64,000 bases of DNA from assembly GCF_004745595.1 (NCBI RefSeq), contig NZ_SRLH01000003.1, positions 464,599 through 528,598 of the forward strand. Reading direction: 5' to 3'. A program made the translations under genes and the position numbers. The stretch is from Flavobacterium humi. Its GTDB lineage: Bacteria; Bacteroidota; Bacteroidia; Flavobacteriales; Flavobacteriaceae. Below are positions 52,421 through 62,316 of the stretch, piece after piece (the first letter of the stretch is position 1; each line of letters starts with the position of its first letter). The notes beneath the pieces were generated by a model that was not told the origin of the DNA, did not search any database, and saw only the letters and a list, made by a program, of their open reading frames with translations.

Positions 52421-55400
52421 ATGATCAACAATATCGGAGGTTACGAATTATCAGAAAACCAAAAGAACCTTTGGAGCATTTCTAAAAACCAGACAGGGCT
52501 TTATTACAACCAGATTATTTTGGAAATAAAAAAGGATTGGTCTGTAAGGGAGGTCCTTCATGCGATACAAACAGTAACCGATGCCAATACTATTTTAAGA
52601 TACAACCTGATCCATCATGCCAATTTCAATTATCCTTTCCAGATCGAATCGGATACTTCCGACATTGATTGGAAGGAAATCGAAGGCACGATAAAGGAAG
52701 TGGATGCGGTACTGGATTATCCGTACGATCCTTCCGTAAATAATCCAGCAAGGTTTTGCCTGGTGAAGGAATCCGGGAAACTGACATCTTTGGCAGTACG
52801 CCTGTATGCGGTTTTCGGGGATATCTACAGCTGTTTTTACCTCTGCAACCAGTTAGGCAAAATCCTGTCGGGCGGGAAAAACAACCCGGAAGAAGGCCAG
52901 GATAAAATCGATTATATCAATTACAGTGCCTGGCAAAATGACCTGATCAGCAAACCGGAAAGGGAAGCCATTGTTTTCTGGAAAAATGCCAGTTATCATA
53001 CATCGGAAGCGTTGTTCCCGTTTTCGGAAAAGGCAAAATCATTCCAGCCTGTAAAAAAACATATCCTTACCATAGATGGCGCGGAATATGCCAAAATCAA
53101 AGATTTTTGTACCGGTAATGACTGCGAGGCCAAAACGGTTTTCCTGTCCCATTTTGTACAATACCTGCAATTGTTTTCCGAGAATGAGGTAACCGTTGGG
53201 GTTTCTGATTTCAAAAGGGATTATGATGAATTGGAGCATACGTTAGGATTGGTTTCGAAATCTATTCCTCTGGCCATCGGCAAACAGGACGGAAAAAGCC
53301 TTGCCGAAAGAGTCAAAGAAATAGAAACCCAAAGGCAGGACGCTTCGGAATGGACAGATTTTTTTACGTTAAACAGAAAAGAATCGGCAGTTTCCGAACC
53401 GCTACGGTATTTCAATTACGGCTTTGAATTTATAGACCTACCTTCTGTAAGCTCCGAATACTTGCAAGCTTTCCATGTTGCAGAATTGTTTTCAACAGAA
53501 GACCTTTTTGACCTGAAAATTTCCTGTATTGATAACGGCAACAGCATTTCCGTCGAACTGTATTACAACCAGGCCTGCCTCAATACAACCGATATTACTA
53601 TTGTATCTAGGCAAATCCGGGCAAAATACCTAGACTTGTTCCAGGCCTCAAATCCGGAAATAAGCCTTCTGGAAAAAGAGATTATCGAAAAATCCAACAC
53701 CACTGACCGGAAATTTGCAGCAGCTGGATCCATTATACCTATAATTGAAGAACAAGCCCAGGCTTTCCCCAAAAACATAGCCCTGTTTGCGAATGGTTTG
53801 GAACTGGATTACGCCGGGCTCCATAAAAAATCAGACCAGTTCAGGAATTACCTTATCGAGAACCACAATGTCAGGAAAGGTGATGCTGTTTGTGTTGTAG
53901 GCGAAGGCACAGATTGGTTTGTCATCAGTATTTTAGGGATTATCAAAGCCGGCGCGTACTACATCCCAGTCGATAGCAAATACCCAAAAGAAAGAATAGA
54001 TTACATTTTAAAAGAATCCAATTGCAGTGTTTTAGTCTGCGATCCGGAAAACGGGGCGGCCCATACTACAGGAGCCACACACGTGAATCCTCATGATGCG
54101 CAGATTTATACAGAGCAATGGAAAGACCATCCGGTCGCCATCAACCCGGAAGATTTGGTTTACTGCATTTATACTTCGGGTTCTACCGGAAATCCTAAAG
54201 GTTGCACGATCAGCCATGGCAGTTTATTGAATTACATCCAATGGGCAAATGAGTATTATTTCGAAACTCCAAACGTTGGGAATTGGGGCCTAATCACTTC
54301 CATTTCATTCGATTTGACAGTAACTGCGCTTTTTACGAGCTTGACCCGAGGGAAGAAATTATGGCTGGGGGATTTTGAGAAAAATATCAGTGAAATGTTA
54401 TCCGATGCTTTTGCCAACCCGGAAATCGACACTTTAAAACTAACGCCTTCCCATATTTCACTTGTAAAGGAATTGGAAATCAAAGAGACAACCATCAGGA
54501 GGGTCATCTGCGGAGGCGAACAATTGCTAAAACACCATATAGACATACTCAAAGGAATCAACCCGGAAATCCGCATCTATAACGAATATGGCCCAACTGA
54601 AACGACCGTAGGCTGTATCGTAAAGGAAATAGAACAAACAGATTCCCGCATCCTCATCGGAAAACCTATTGCCAATACCGCCATTTATATTGCAAATGAA
54701 AATAAATCGCTTTGCCCAATAGGGGTAAAAGGGGAAATCTACATTGCAGGCAAAGGACTGACAAACGGTTACCTGAACAGAAAGGACCTTACCGAAGATA
54801 AAATTATCGAAAGTCCGTTCATCGAAGGAGAAAAACTATATAAATCGGGTGATTTGGCCTGTTGGCTGCCCAATGGCGAAATCGAATATTTCGGAAGGAT
54901 CGACGATCAGGTAAAAATCAAAGGTTTCCGGATAGAATTAGGAGAAATCGAGCAGCTGATCCTGAACCAGGAGCATATCAAGCAAGCGGTTGTTGTGGTC
55001 AAAGAAAAGGAAAACGAAAAGTACTTGGTTGCCTATTATGCAGCCGAAAAGCAACTGGATAAAAAGACTTTGCAAAACGCATTGAGCCAGGTTTTACCGG
55101 ATTATATGGTTCCGGGTTATTATGTCCAGTTAGAGGCGATCCCTTTAACCTCAAACGGCAAAGCCGATAAGAAAGCCTTGCTGGATGTGGAAGCCAAAGA
55201 CCTGATCAAGGCTGAATATATCGCTCCACGATCAGAAGAGGAAAAATTACTGGTTTCCATTTGGTCCGAAGTACTCAAGCATGACCCAATCGGGATCAAG
55301 GATAATTTCTTCCATCTGGGAGGGGATTCGATTAAATCTATCCAGGTGGTTTCCCGCTTGAAGCAGCAAGGATATGTAGTAAAAGTGGAACAAATCCTAC

Positions 55401-58222
55401 GGAACCCACTTATCGAGGAACTGGCAAAATTGATACAATCTAACGATGTTGTTGCCGATCAGGCTGTGGTGGAAGGAGAAGTGCCGCTGACTCCAATCCA
55501 ACAGGATTTCTTTGCAAACGGACTCATAACCAACAAAAACCATTTCAATCAATCGGTAGTACTGAAAAGCCGAGAGCAGATCGATCCTTCGGTTTTGGAA
55601 GCTTCCATAGCAGCATTGGTGCTCCACCATGACGCACTACGGATGACTTACAAGTATAAGGAAAATGCCTGGAGCCAATACAACCAGGATGCTTCGAAAG
55701 CCCGTTATGAAATCACGTTTTACGACCTGCGGCAGGAAGCTAACGAATTGGAAGCATTGCAAAGAGCAGGAGAAACATTGCAATCAGGCTTTGACCTGAC
55801 TTCCGGAGCGCTTTTCCGCATAGGCCACATCAGGATGTCAGACGGAGACCGCCTCGCCCTGGTTATCCATCATTTATTGGTTGACGGTGTTTCCTGGCGG
55901 ATACTATTAGAAGACCTAACACAGCTGTATACCGCAATTGCATCAGGACATGAGTATAAGTTAGCGTATAAAACAGATTCTTACCAACGGTGGTCTACTC
56001 TTTTGAAAGCCCATGCCAACAGCGGGAAAATGCAAAAGGAAAGAATGTATTGGGAAGAGATCACCCATCAAAATATAATGGTATTGCCTACGGACCAACA
56101 ACCTGCCAACAGTTATCCGGCAATGGATGCATCGGCTTCTTTAGTATTGGATGCTGCCATGACCCAAAAACTGCAAACCCAGGTACACCATGCGTATAAT
56201 TCAGAAATCAATGACGTATTGCTTACCGGTTTGGGGCTTGCTATCCGGGAAGTTTTCGCCATAGAAAAAACCGTAATAAGGATGGAAGGCCACGGCCGTG
56301 AGGAAATACTGGAAGGCATAGACACCGGAAGGACAATAGGCTGGTTTACCAGTGTATACCCATTCGTCCTGGATCTTTCCAATGCAGCTGGACATGAGCT
56401 GGTTTCGGTTAAAGAATCACTACGTAAAATTCCCAACAAAGGTATCGGGTACGGAGTTTTGAATTACCTGGAAAAACCTTTCGAAAATCCGATGGTTCCA
56501 AACATCCAGTTTAATTACCTGGGTGATTTTGGCCACGGAGCCGGAGGAAATGAGGAAAATCCTTTATTTGAATTTACGTCAGAAAGCATCGGTTCCGTCA
56601 TCGGTACAGAAAATAAACAAAGCGATGTCCTGTTTGATATTGTGGGAATGATGGTCTCTGGCCAGCTTCATATTTCCATCAAGTATGCCACGGGGTATTT
56701 CAGGAAAGAAACGGTACAAAAACTGGTGTCTTCCTATGAAAAACAATTGCAGAACCTGATAGGAGAATTAGCGGCCATCCAAAAAAACCGCCTTACGCCT
56801 TCTGACCTGACGTACAAAAAACTGGATTATGCTACCGTATCGGATTTAGCCAAGGAAAACAATATCGAGGATGTGTATGAATTGTCGCCTTTGCAGCAAG
56901 GTTTTTATTTCCAATGGCTTATGGATCCTTCGAGTTCGATGTATTTTGAACAGTCAACCTACATCATCAATGCCCCGGAGTTATCTGTTGAAGCGGTCCG
57001 AAAAGCATACAACGGATTGATTTCCAGGTATTCCATATTGCGTACTTCCTTTACAAATGATTTGGGCGATGTACCTTTGCAGATTGTCCATAAAGAAGTG
57101 GAAGGGCATTTTTCATTGGAGGAAATAACCGAAAGCAACCGGGTATCCGCAGAAGCGATCCTGGACAAAATAAAAGAAGAAGACCGGGCAAAAGGATTTG
57201 ATTTTGAAAAACCGTCCCTGATGCGATTAAAGGTTGTAGCCCTGGAAAACGGAAGGTATGCTTTCATATGGAGCCATCACCATATCCTGATGGATGGCTG
57301 GTGCATGAGTATCCTGATTAATGATTTCAATGCGATCCTGGCTTCGGTGACAGAAAATCAGGACCTACAGCTTCCGGCGCCGGTAAAATATGCAGAATAT
57401 ATCAAATGGCTGTCAGGAATCGACCAGCAGGATACGCTAACATATTGGAAAAAATACCTGCAAGGGGTACATTCTGCTACAACAATACCTTTCAGGCATT
57501 CTAAAAAAACCTTGGAAACAGGAACAGCTGAAGTGTCTTTCCAGATGGACGGAGCACTATATCAAAATATAAAAAAACAATGCCGGGAATTAGGGATTAC
57601 GCAAAATATATTTGTCCAAGGTGTTTGGGGTTACTTGCTCTCCAGTTATAATAATCGCAACGAAGCGGTTTTTGGTTCGGTAGTTTCAGGCCGTCCGGGA
57701 GAATTGCCGGGTGTGGAACAGATGGTGGGGTTATTTACCAACACCATACCAGTAAGGGTATCCCATACAAAAGGAGATTCCGTAAAAACCTTCCTACGCA
57801 AACTTCATGCAGAAGCCCTCGAGAGTACGCCGCACCATTATATAAGCTTGTCGGATGTGCAATTGCAAAGCCCGCTCGGAACCCAATTGATCACTTCTAT
57901 AATAGCGTTTGAAAATTTTGCGGCTTCGGAAACGATGGCAAACAATAGCCCGGACCCGTCTATGGTTGTGGAGGCGATAAGTGCCTTTGAACAGACTAAT
58001 TATGATTTCAATGTCATTGTAAGTCCTTCGGAATCAGCGCTAAAAGTAGCCTTGCAGTATAACCCGGAATGGTTTGACAGGAGATATGTCCAAAATATTG
58101 CCACACACTTCCTGAAAGTAGCAGAGCAGTTTGCTTCAAACCAAGAACAGGCTTTAGGGCAGATCACTTATGTAGAGGCATTGGCGGATCCCATTGCAGA
58201 TCTGTACCAGGAAAATTTCTAA
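52421..58222 (+). CDS. NRPS: [inactive C]-A-T-E-C
   Basis: 1933 aa. Residues 1-~425 have condensation-domain shape, but the HHxxxDG site is lost (RLYAVFGDIYS at 127-137). Then A (~438-930), T (LGGDS, Ser970, the GGDS form usual before epimerases), E (~1025-1450; HHLLVDGVSW with His1150-1151, EGHGRE, GRTIGWFTSVYP, FNYLGDF) and a full terminal C (HHILMDGWC, His1620-1621). The A code DLTKIGEVG is almost the textbook Asn code. The product is therefore a D-Asn-type residue, and the terminal C must accept a D-donor. The next gene starts 142 nt downstream. Confidence 0.95.
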   Translation: MINNIGGYELSENQKNLWSISKNQTGLYYNQIILEIKKDWSVREVLHAIQTVTDANTILRYNLIHHANFNYPFQIESDTSDIDWKEIEGTIKEVDAVLDYPYDPSVNNPARFCLVKESGKLTSLAVRLYAVFGDIYSCFYLCNQLGKILSGGKNNPEEGQDKIDYINYSAWQNDLISKPEREAIVFWKNASYHTSEALFPFSEKAKSFQPVKKHILTIDGAEYAKIKDFCTGNDCEAKTVFLSHFVQYLQLFSENEVTVGVSDFKRDYDELEHTLGLVSKSIPLAIGKQDGKSLAERVKEIETQRQDASEWTDFFTLNRKESAVSEPLRYFNYGFEFIDLPSVSSEYLQAFHVAELFSTEDLFDLKISCIDNGNSISVELYYNQACLNTTDITIVSRQIRAKYLDLFQASNPEISLLEKEIIEKSNTTDRKFAAAGSIIPIIEEQAQAFPKNIALFANGLELDYAGLHKKSDQFRNYLIENHNVRKGDAVCVVGEGTDWFVISILGIIKAGAYYIPVDSKYPKERIDYILKESNCSVLVCDPENGAAHTTGATHVNPHDAQIYTEQWKDHPVAINPEDLVYCIYTSGSTGNPKGCTISHGSLLNYIQWANEYYFETPNVGNWGLITSISFDLTVTALFTSLTRGKKLWLGDFEKNISEMLSDAFANPEIDTLKLTPSHISLVKELEIKETTIRRVICGGEQLLKHHIDILKGINPEIRIYNEYGPTETTVGCIVKEIEQTDSRILIGKPIANTAIYIANENKSLCPIGVKGEIYIAGKGLTNGYLNRKDLTEDKIIESPFIEGEKLYKSGDLACWLPNGEIEYFGRIDDQVKIKGFRIELGEIEQLILNQEHIKQAVVVVKEKENEKYLVAYYAAEKQLDKKTLQNALSQVLPDYMVPGYYVQLEAIPLTSNGKADKKALLDVEAKDLIKAEYIAPRSEEEKLLVSIWSEVLKHDPIGIKDNFFHLGGDSIKSIQVVSRLKQQGYVVKVEQILRNPLIEELAKLIQSNDVVADQAVVEGEVPLTPIQQDFFANGLITNKNHFNQSVVLKSREQIDPSVLEASIAALVLHHDALRMTYKYKENAWSQYNQDASKARYEITFYDLRQEANELEALQRAGETLQSGFDLTSGALFRIGHIRMSDGDRLALVIHHLLVDGVSWRILLEDLTQLYTAIASGHEYKLAYKTDSYQRWSTLLKAHANSGKMQKERMYWEEITHQNIMVLPTDQQPANSYPAMDASASLVLDAAMTQKLQTQVHHAYNSEINDVLLTGLGLAIREVFAIEKTVIRMEGHGREEILEGIDTGRTIGWFTSVYPFVLDLSNAAGHELVSVKESLRKIPNKGIGYGVLNYLEKPFENPMVPNIQFNYLGDFGHGAGGNEENPLFEFTSESIGSVIGTENKQSDVLFDIVGMMVSGQLHISIKYATGYFRKETVQKLVSSYEKQLQNLIGELAAIQKNRLTPSDLTYKKLDYATVSDLAKENNIEDVYELSPLQQGFYFQWLMDPSSSMYFEQSTYIINAPELSVEAVRKAYNGLISRYSILRTSFTNDLGDVPLQIVHKEVEGHFSLEEITESNRVSAEAILDKIKEEDRAKGFDFEKPSLMRLKVVALENGRYAFIWSHHHILMDGWCMSILINDFNAILASVTENQDLQLPAPVKYAEYIKWLSGIDQQDTLTYWKKYLQGVHSATTIPFRHSKKTLETGTAEVSFQMDGALYQNIKKQCRELGITQNIFVQGVWGYLLSSYNNRNEAVFGSVVSGRPGELPGVEQMVGLFTNTIPVRVSHTKGDSVKTFLRKLHAEALESTPHHYISLSDVQLQSPLGTQLITSIIAFENFAASETMANNSPDPSMVVEAISAFEQTNYDFNVIVSPSESALKVALQYNPEWFDRRYVQNIATHFLKVAEQFASNQEQALGQITYVEALADPIADLYQENF

Positions 58223-58364
58223 ACTCATTATCCCGGAAGCGGCCGTATTACAAGTCGCTCATTCCCGGTAAAACTTACCATCATTTTGCACGCGATTATA
58301 CCTTCATGAGTCAGTAAAGACGGGAGAAGGAAAGTCATAATTATATAACCAAAAAACATTAATC

Positions 58365-59723
58365 ATGATCAAACCATTAATTCAATCCATGGCTGTTTGT
58401 CCCGATATGAACAAAAACTATCCTAAAATTCAATATGGCAAAGGAATTTATCTTTTTGATGCCAATGGGAAAAGATATTTAGACGGATCATCGGGTTCTT
58501 CCTCGGTTTCCAATATTGGCCACGGAAGACAAGAAGTTGTAGAGGCAATCAGCCAGCAGATTTCTAAAGTATCGGTATTGCCTACCCACGCTTTCAATTC
58601 TGAAACAGTAGAGCTTTACCTGCAGCGCCTTGTTGATTTTGCCCCGGAAGGGTTTAGCAAAGCCTGGACAGTAATGAGCGGGACGGAAGCGGTAGAAAAT
58701 GCCGTGAAACTAGCCCTGCAATACCATCAGTTAAAAGGGGAATTCGGAAGGTATAAAATTATTTCAAGATGGAATACCTACCACGGGAATTCTGTTTTCA
58801 TGCTCGATATAGGAGGGATGAAAGCCCGCCGCGAACTCTACAGCAAATGGCTCAACAATTTCCCACACATCTCTCCGGCCTATAATTACAGAAGGCCTGC
58901 CGGGCTTACCGAAAACGAATATGTGGAAAGCCTGCTGCAGGAATTTGAAAACACAATTATAGAAACGGGGCCGGACACCGTTGCCGCTTTTATCGCCGAG
59001 CCGGTCATTGCTGCCGCAATGGGAGCTGTGCCTCCGCCAAAGGGATATTTTACAGGGATGCACGCCATTTGTCGCAAGTATGGCATCCTGTTCATTTCGG
59101 ATGAGATCCTTTCTGGATTTGGCCGTACCGGGGAACATTTCGGGATTAACAATTTCGGTGTGGTTCCGGACATCATTGCTGCCGGGAAAGGTATAAGCGG
59201 AGGGTATTTTCCATTGTCGGCCGTCATCGCTTCAGAAAAAGTAACAGCTCCCTTCGTAGATTCCAAAACCGCATTTTTAGGCGGGCATACTTTTGCATGT
59301 AACCCTGTTGGCGCTGCTGCCGGCAACATTGTCATGGATATATTGGAAAGGGAACAACTGATCGAAAACTCGAAAAAGATGGGTGCGCTTTTCCTCAAGA
59401 AATTAGAATCCCTGCAGGAATTTGACATCGTAGGTGATGTCAGGGGAGTAGGATTGCAATGCGGAATCGAACTCGTTCAGGACAAAATCACCAAGCAGCC
59501 TTTTGACCCGGGCATGAATATTTCAAAAAGAATTGGGGAGAAATCCATCGAAAACGGCGTGGTCCTCTATCCGGGCAAAGGTTCTGTAGATGGAGTTTCG
59601 GGAGACCACATCCTGATTACACCTCCACTTACCGTAAACGAAGAACAATTGGATGAAATCATCACAGCAATCAAGACATCATTAGAAGCTGTTACAGTAG
59701 AACTTAAAAGAGAAACCGTATAA
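58365..59723 (+). CDS. Class III PLP-dependent aminotransferase (possible diaminobutyrate-forming)
   Basis: 452 aa. Class III features: GTEAVENAVKLA (phosphate cup), the SDEILSGFGRTG region with the PLP-binding Asp, and the Schiff-base Lys in AAGKGISGGYFPLS. Many enzymes share this fold (ornithine, beta-alanine, GABA and diaminobutyrate aminotransferases). The gene ends 1 nt before an NRPS gene whose A domain has a Dab-like code (DIWEINTDD). Making L-2,4-diaminobutyrate from aspartate semialdehyde would fit, but the sequence alone does not prove the substrate. Confidence 0.88.
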   Translation: MIKPLIQSMAVCPDMNKNYPKIQYGKGIYLFDANGKRYLDGSSGSSSVSNIGHGRQEVVEAISQQISKVSVLPTHAFNSETVELYLQRLVDFAPEGFSKAWTVMSGTEAVENAVKLALQYHQLKGEFGRYKIISRWNTYHGNSVFMLDIGGMKARRELYSKWLNNFPHISPAYNYRRPAGLTENEYVESLLQEFENTIIETGPDTVAAFIAEPVIAAAMGAVPPPKGYFTGMHAICRKYGILFISDEILSGFGRTGEHFGINNFGVVPDIIAAGKGISGGYFPLSAVIASEKVTAPFVDSKTAFLGGHTFACNPVGAAAGNIVMDILEREQLIENSKKMGALFLKKLESLQEFDIVGDVRGVGLQCGIELVQDKITKQPFDPGMNISKRIGEKSIENGVVLYPGKGSVDGVSGDHILITPPLTVNEEQLDEIITAIKTSLEAVTVELKRETV

Positions 59724-59724
59724 T

Positions 59725-62298
59725 ATGGAAAAAGAAATCAGCCTTAAAAAAGCCAGGATTGAAGAATTTTGGCATGCGTTTTTATCAGAAAACCCAAATT
59801 CAAATTCGGCTTCATTTTTTGGAGGAACCCATCTGAAAAATGAAAATACCGTAACGAAAAGGAAAATCTTCCTGAGCACGGAAGATGTAAAAAAAGCGGA
59901 AGGGCTTTGCAATGGTTCCGATGTCCTGTTGTATAATTTTTATTGCAGCGCGCTAAGCATACTCGTATCCAAATACGAAGAAAATTTTTCTTTCCTGTCT
60001 CCGGTCAATCAATTTGAAGGTTCCCGGGAAAGCAAAGGACTTTTTGTGCTGAAGCCGCTTGTAGAGAGCACGCAAAGCTTTAAAGAGATTTTCTCTTCCC
60101 AGAAGGAAACCCTTCTAAAATCTATCGAATATGCTTTTGACCTCGGCACTTTTGAAGATTCTTTCCTGGATTTTGAAAGTTTCCAAAAAAACGAACCTTT
60201 TGGGCTCCTTGTCAACAGTACCAATGAGGAGGTGCCGGCAATTGTTAAAACAGTATTCGATTTCGATTTGAAAAACGAGTCTCCTTATCTGGAAATCAGT
60301 ATCAAAGGCGAAATGTACGACGCCGGCCTGTTGGAGGTTTTCGGGGAAAATTTCAATGTATTGTTCCACGAAGTGCTTCAGAATACGTACGGGGCCATAG
60401 CTACTTTAGCTTTTAGGGGAAGCCGTGAAAACCATATTCTGGAAGAAATCAACCAACCGAAAAACGATTTCCCGCTTGATAAAAACATCCTCGAATTGCT
60501 GCAGGAACAATGCGCAAGGCAAAAAGATAAAATTGCGATAGTAAATGGCTCTAAAACCATTACCTATACCGAGTTGGATGCACAAACCAATCAATTGGGA
60601 AGGTATATCCAGGACTCTTTCCAAACCGGAAAAGACATGCTTTTCGGGATGATGCTCTCCAGGTCCGTTAACATGGTAAAAGGAATCCTGTCTGTCTGGA
60701 AAGCCGGAAGCGCCTACGTGCCGATGGCCACCAATCTTTCAGACGAAGCACTTTTGCATATTATTGAAAATTCCAACCTGAAAGCGGTCATTACAGATAG
60801 TACCGAGGTTTTGGAACAATTGTCGAGATTATCCCACAACGTGGCGGTTATTGATCTTAGCACACTGCTTCCAATGCTAGGCGCCCTATCGGATACCCCG
60901 GTTCCCGTAACCGTTTCTTCCAAAGATCTGGCGTATGTCATTTACACCAGCGGTTCGACCGGCAAACCCAAAGGAGCCATGATTGAACATTTCGGGATGC
61001 TGAACCATATCGGAGCCAAAATACAGGAGATGGGCATTCACAATAACAGTATTGTTGCCCAAAACGCCCCGCACACATTTGATATTTCCGTATGGCAGTT
61101 TTTCGCTCCGTTAGTGGCCGGTGGCACAAGTGTCATTTATGATGATGAAGTTGTCCTGAACGTGAACCAGCTTGTCCATAAAATGGCTGAAGACAAAATT
61201 ACCCTACTGGAATTGGTGCCGTCTTATTTGCTGGAAATGCTCCATGAATTGGAAAATGAAGACAATACTATCCCATTGGCACTGGACATTATCATCTTGA
61301 ATGCCGAAACCCTTACCAAGGCAATGGTCAAAAGATGGCTGGATTTGTATCCTGCGGTGCCTATCGTGAATACATATGGGGCCACAGAAGTTTCAGACGA
61401 CATTTCCCATTATGTGATGACGGAAGTTCCGGAGTATCATTCTGTCCCGGTGATGAAGGCGATTATCCAAAATGTGGAAATCCATATTGTTGACGAACAT
61501 AAAAACAGGGTGCCTCTTGGTGTCAAAGGCGAAATATTGCTGGCAGGGCCTTGCGTTGGCCGCGGTTATTTCAACGACGGGAAAAGAACCGACGAAGCTT
61601 TCCTGAAAGGCCCTATGGAGGGTATCACTTCTTTAGAGAGGATTTATAAAACAGGTGATTCAGGCCGGTTCCTCTCGGACGGGACTCTGGAATTCCTGGG
61701 CCGGAATGACAACCAAGTCAAGATTTTGGGTTACAGGATCGAATTGGACGCTATCGAAAACATCGCATCAGGTCTTCCGCAGGTTAAAAATGCCAAAGCT
61801 ATCGCATACACGGACCAACAAATCATTGCATTGTATTATGTAGCTGATACTGAAATAGATACTGCTATTTTTGAAGAAGAACTGTTAAAGGCATTGCCAT
61901 CTTATATGCTTCCATCGGCCTATGTACACATGAACAGTTTCCCAGTAACCGCAAACGGGAAAATCGATAAAAAACGATTGCCGGAAATAACAGACAAAGA
62001 CCTGGTTAAAAGCGAATACACGCCTCCAAGCAACGAAATCGAAGAAAAACTGGTAACCATCTGGAAAGAAATCCTGAATAAGGAAAAAATAGGGATCCAT
62101 GACGACTTTTTCGCTTTAGGAGGAAACAGCCTGATGGCCATGAGGGTATTTAATAAGGTGAGTAACGAATTTGGGATAAAAGTAGATTTCAAATCCTTTT
62201 TTAACAAGCCAACCATAGGCAGTTTAGGGTTGGAAATATTATTCCTGACCGAACAGGAATCTATCAAGGAAGAGAATTTGTTCGAGTTGGATATTTAA
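59725..62298 (+). CDS. NRPS: [half-C]-A-T, Dab-like code
   Basis: 857 aa. Residues ~1-245 resemble only the C-terminal lobe of a condensation domain, without HHxxxDG, as in the first synthetase. A domain ~256-760 (YTSGSTGKPKGAMIEH; YGATE in place of the usual YGPTE) and T (GGNS, Ser802). Code DIWEINTDD agrees at six of nine positions with the 2,4-diaminobutyrate code of syringomycin synthetase (DIWELTADD), with I/L conservative. The tail EENLFELDI is acidic and hydrophobic and faces a TubC-type start in the next protein. It starts 1 nt after the aminotransferase stop, so the two are tightly coupled. Confidence 0.93.
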   Translation: MEKEISLKKARIEEFWHAFLSENPNSNSASFFGGTHLKNENTVTKRKIFLSTEDVKKAEGLCNGSDVLLYNFYCSALSILVSKYEENFSFLSPVNQFEGSRESKGLFVLKPLVESTQSFKEIFSSQKETLLKSIEYAFDLGTFEDSFLDFESFQKNEPFGLLVNSTNEEVPAIVKTVFDFDLKNESPYLEISIKGEMYDAGLLEVFGENFNVLFHEVLQNTYGAIATLAFRGSRENHILEEINQPKNDFPLDKNILELLQEQCARQKDKIAIVNGSKTITYTELDAQTNQLGRYIQDSFQTGKDMLFGMMLSRSVNMVKGILSVWKAGSAYVPMATNLSDEALLHIIENSNLKAVITDSTEVLEQLSRLSHNVAVIDLSTLLPMLGALSDTPVPVTVSSKDLAYVIYTSGSTGKPKGAMIEHFGMLNHIGAKIQEMGIHNNSIVAQNAPHTFDISVWQFFAPLVAGGTSVIYDDEVVLNVNQLVHKMAEDKITLLELVPSYLLEMLHELENEDNTIPLALDIIILNAETLTKAMVKRWLDLYPAVPIVNTYGATEVSDDISHYVMTEVPEYHSVPVMKAIIQNVEIHIVDEHKNRVPLGVKGEILLAGPCVGRGYFNDGKRTDEAFLKGPMEGITSLERIYKTGDSGRFLSDGTLEFLGRNDNQVKILGYRIELDAIENIASGLPQVKNAKAIAYTDQQIIALYYVADTEIDTAIFEEELLKALPSYMLPSAYVHMNSFPVTANGKIDKKRLPEITDKDLVKSEYTPPSNEIEEKLVTIWKEILNKEKIGIHDDFFALGGNSLMAMRVFNKVSNEFGIKVDFKSFFNKPTIGSLGLEILFLTEQESIKEENLFELDI

Positions 62299-62316
62299 AA
62301 AAAATAGCATAATTGT

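Noticed and set aside
56113..56439. Condensation rather than epimerization call for the HHLLVDGVSW domain
   Set aside because: EGHGRE, GRTIGWFTSVYP and FNYLGDF plus the preceding GGDS T domain are epimerase features.
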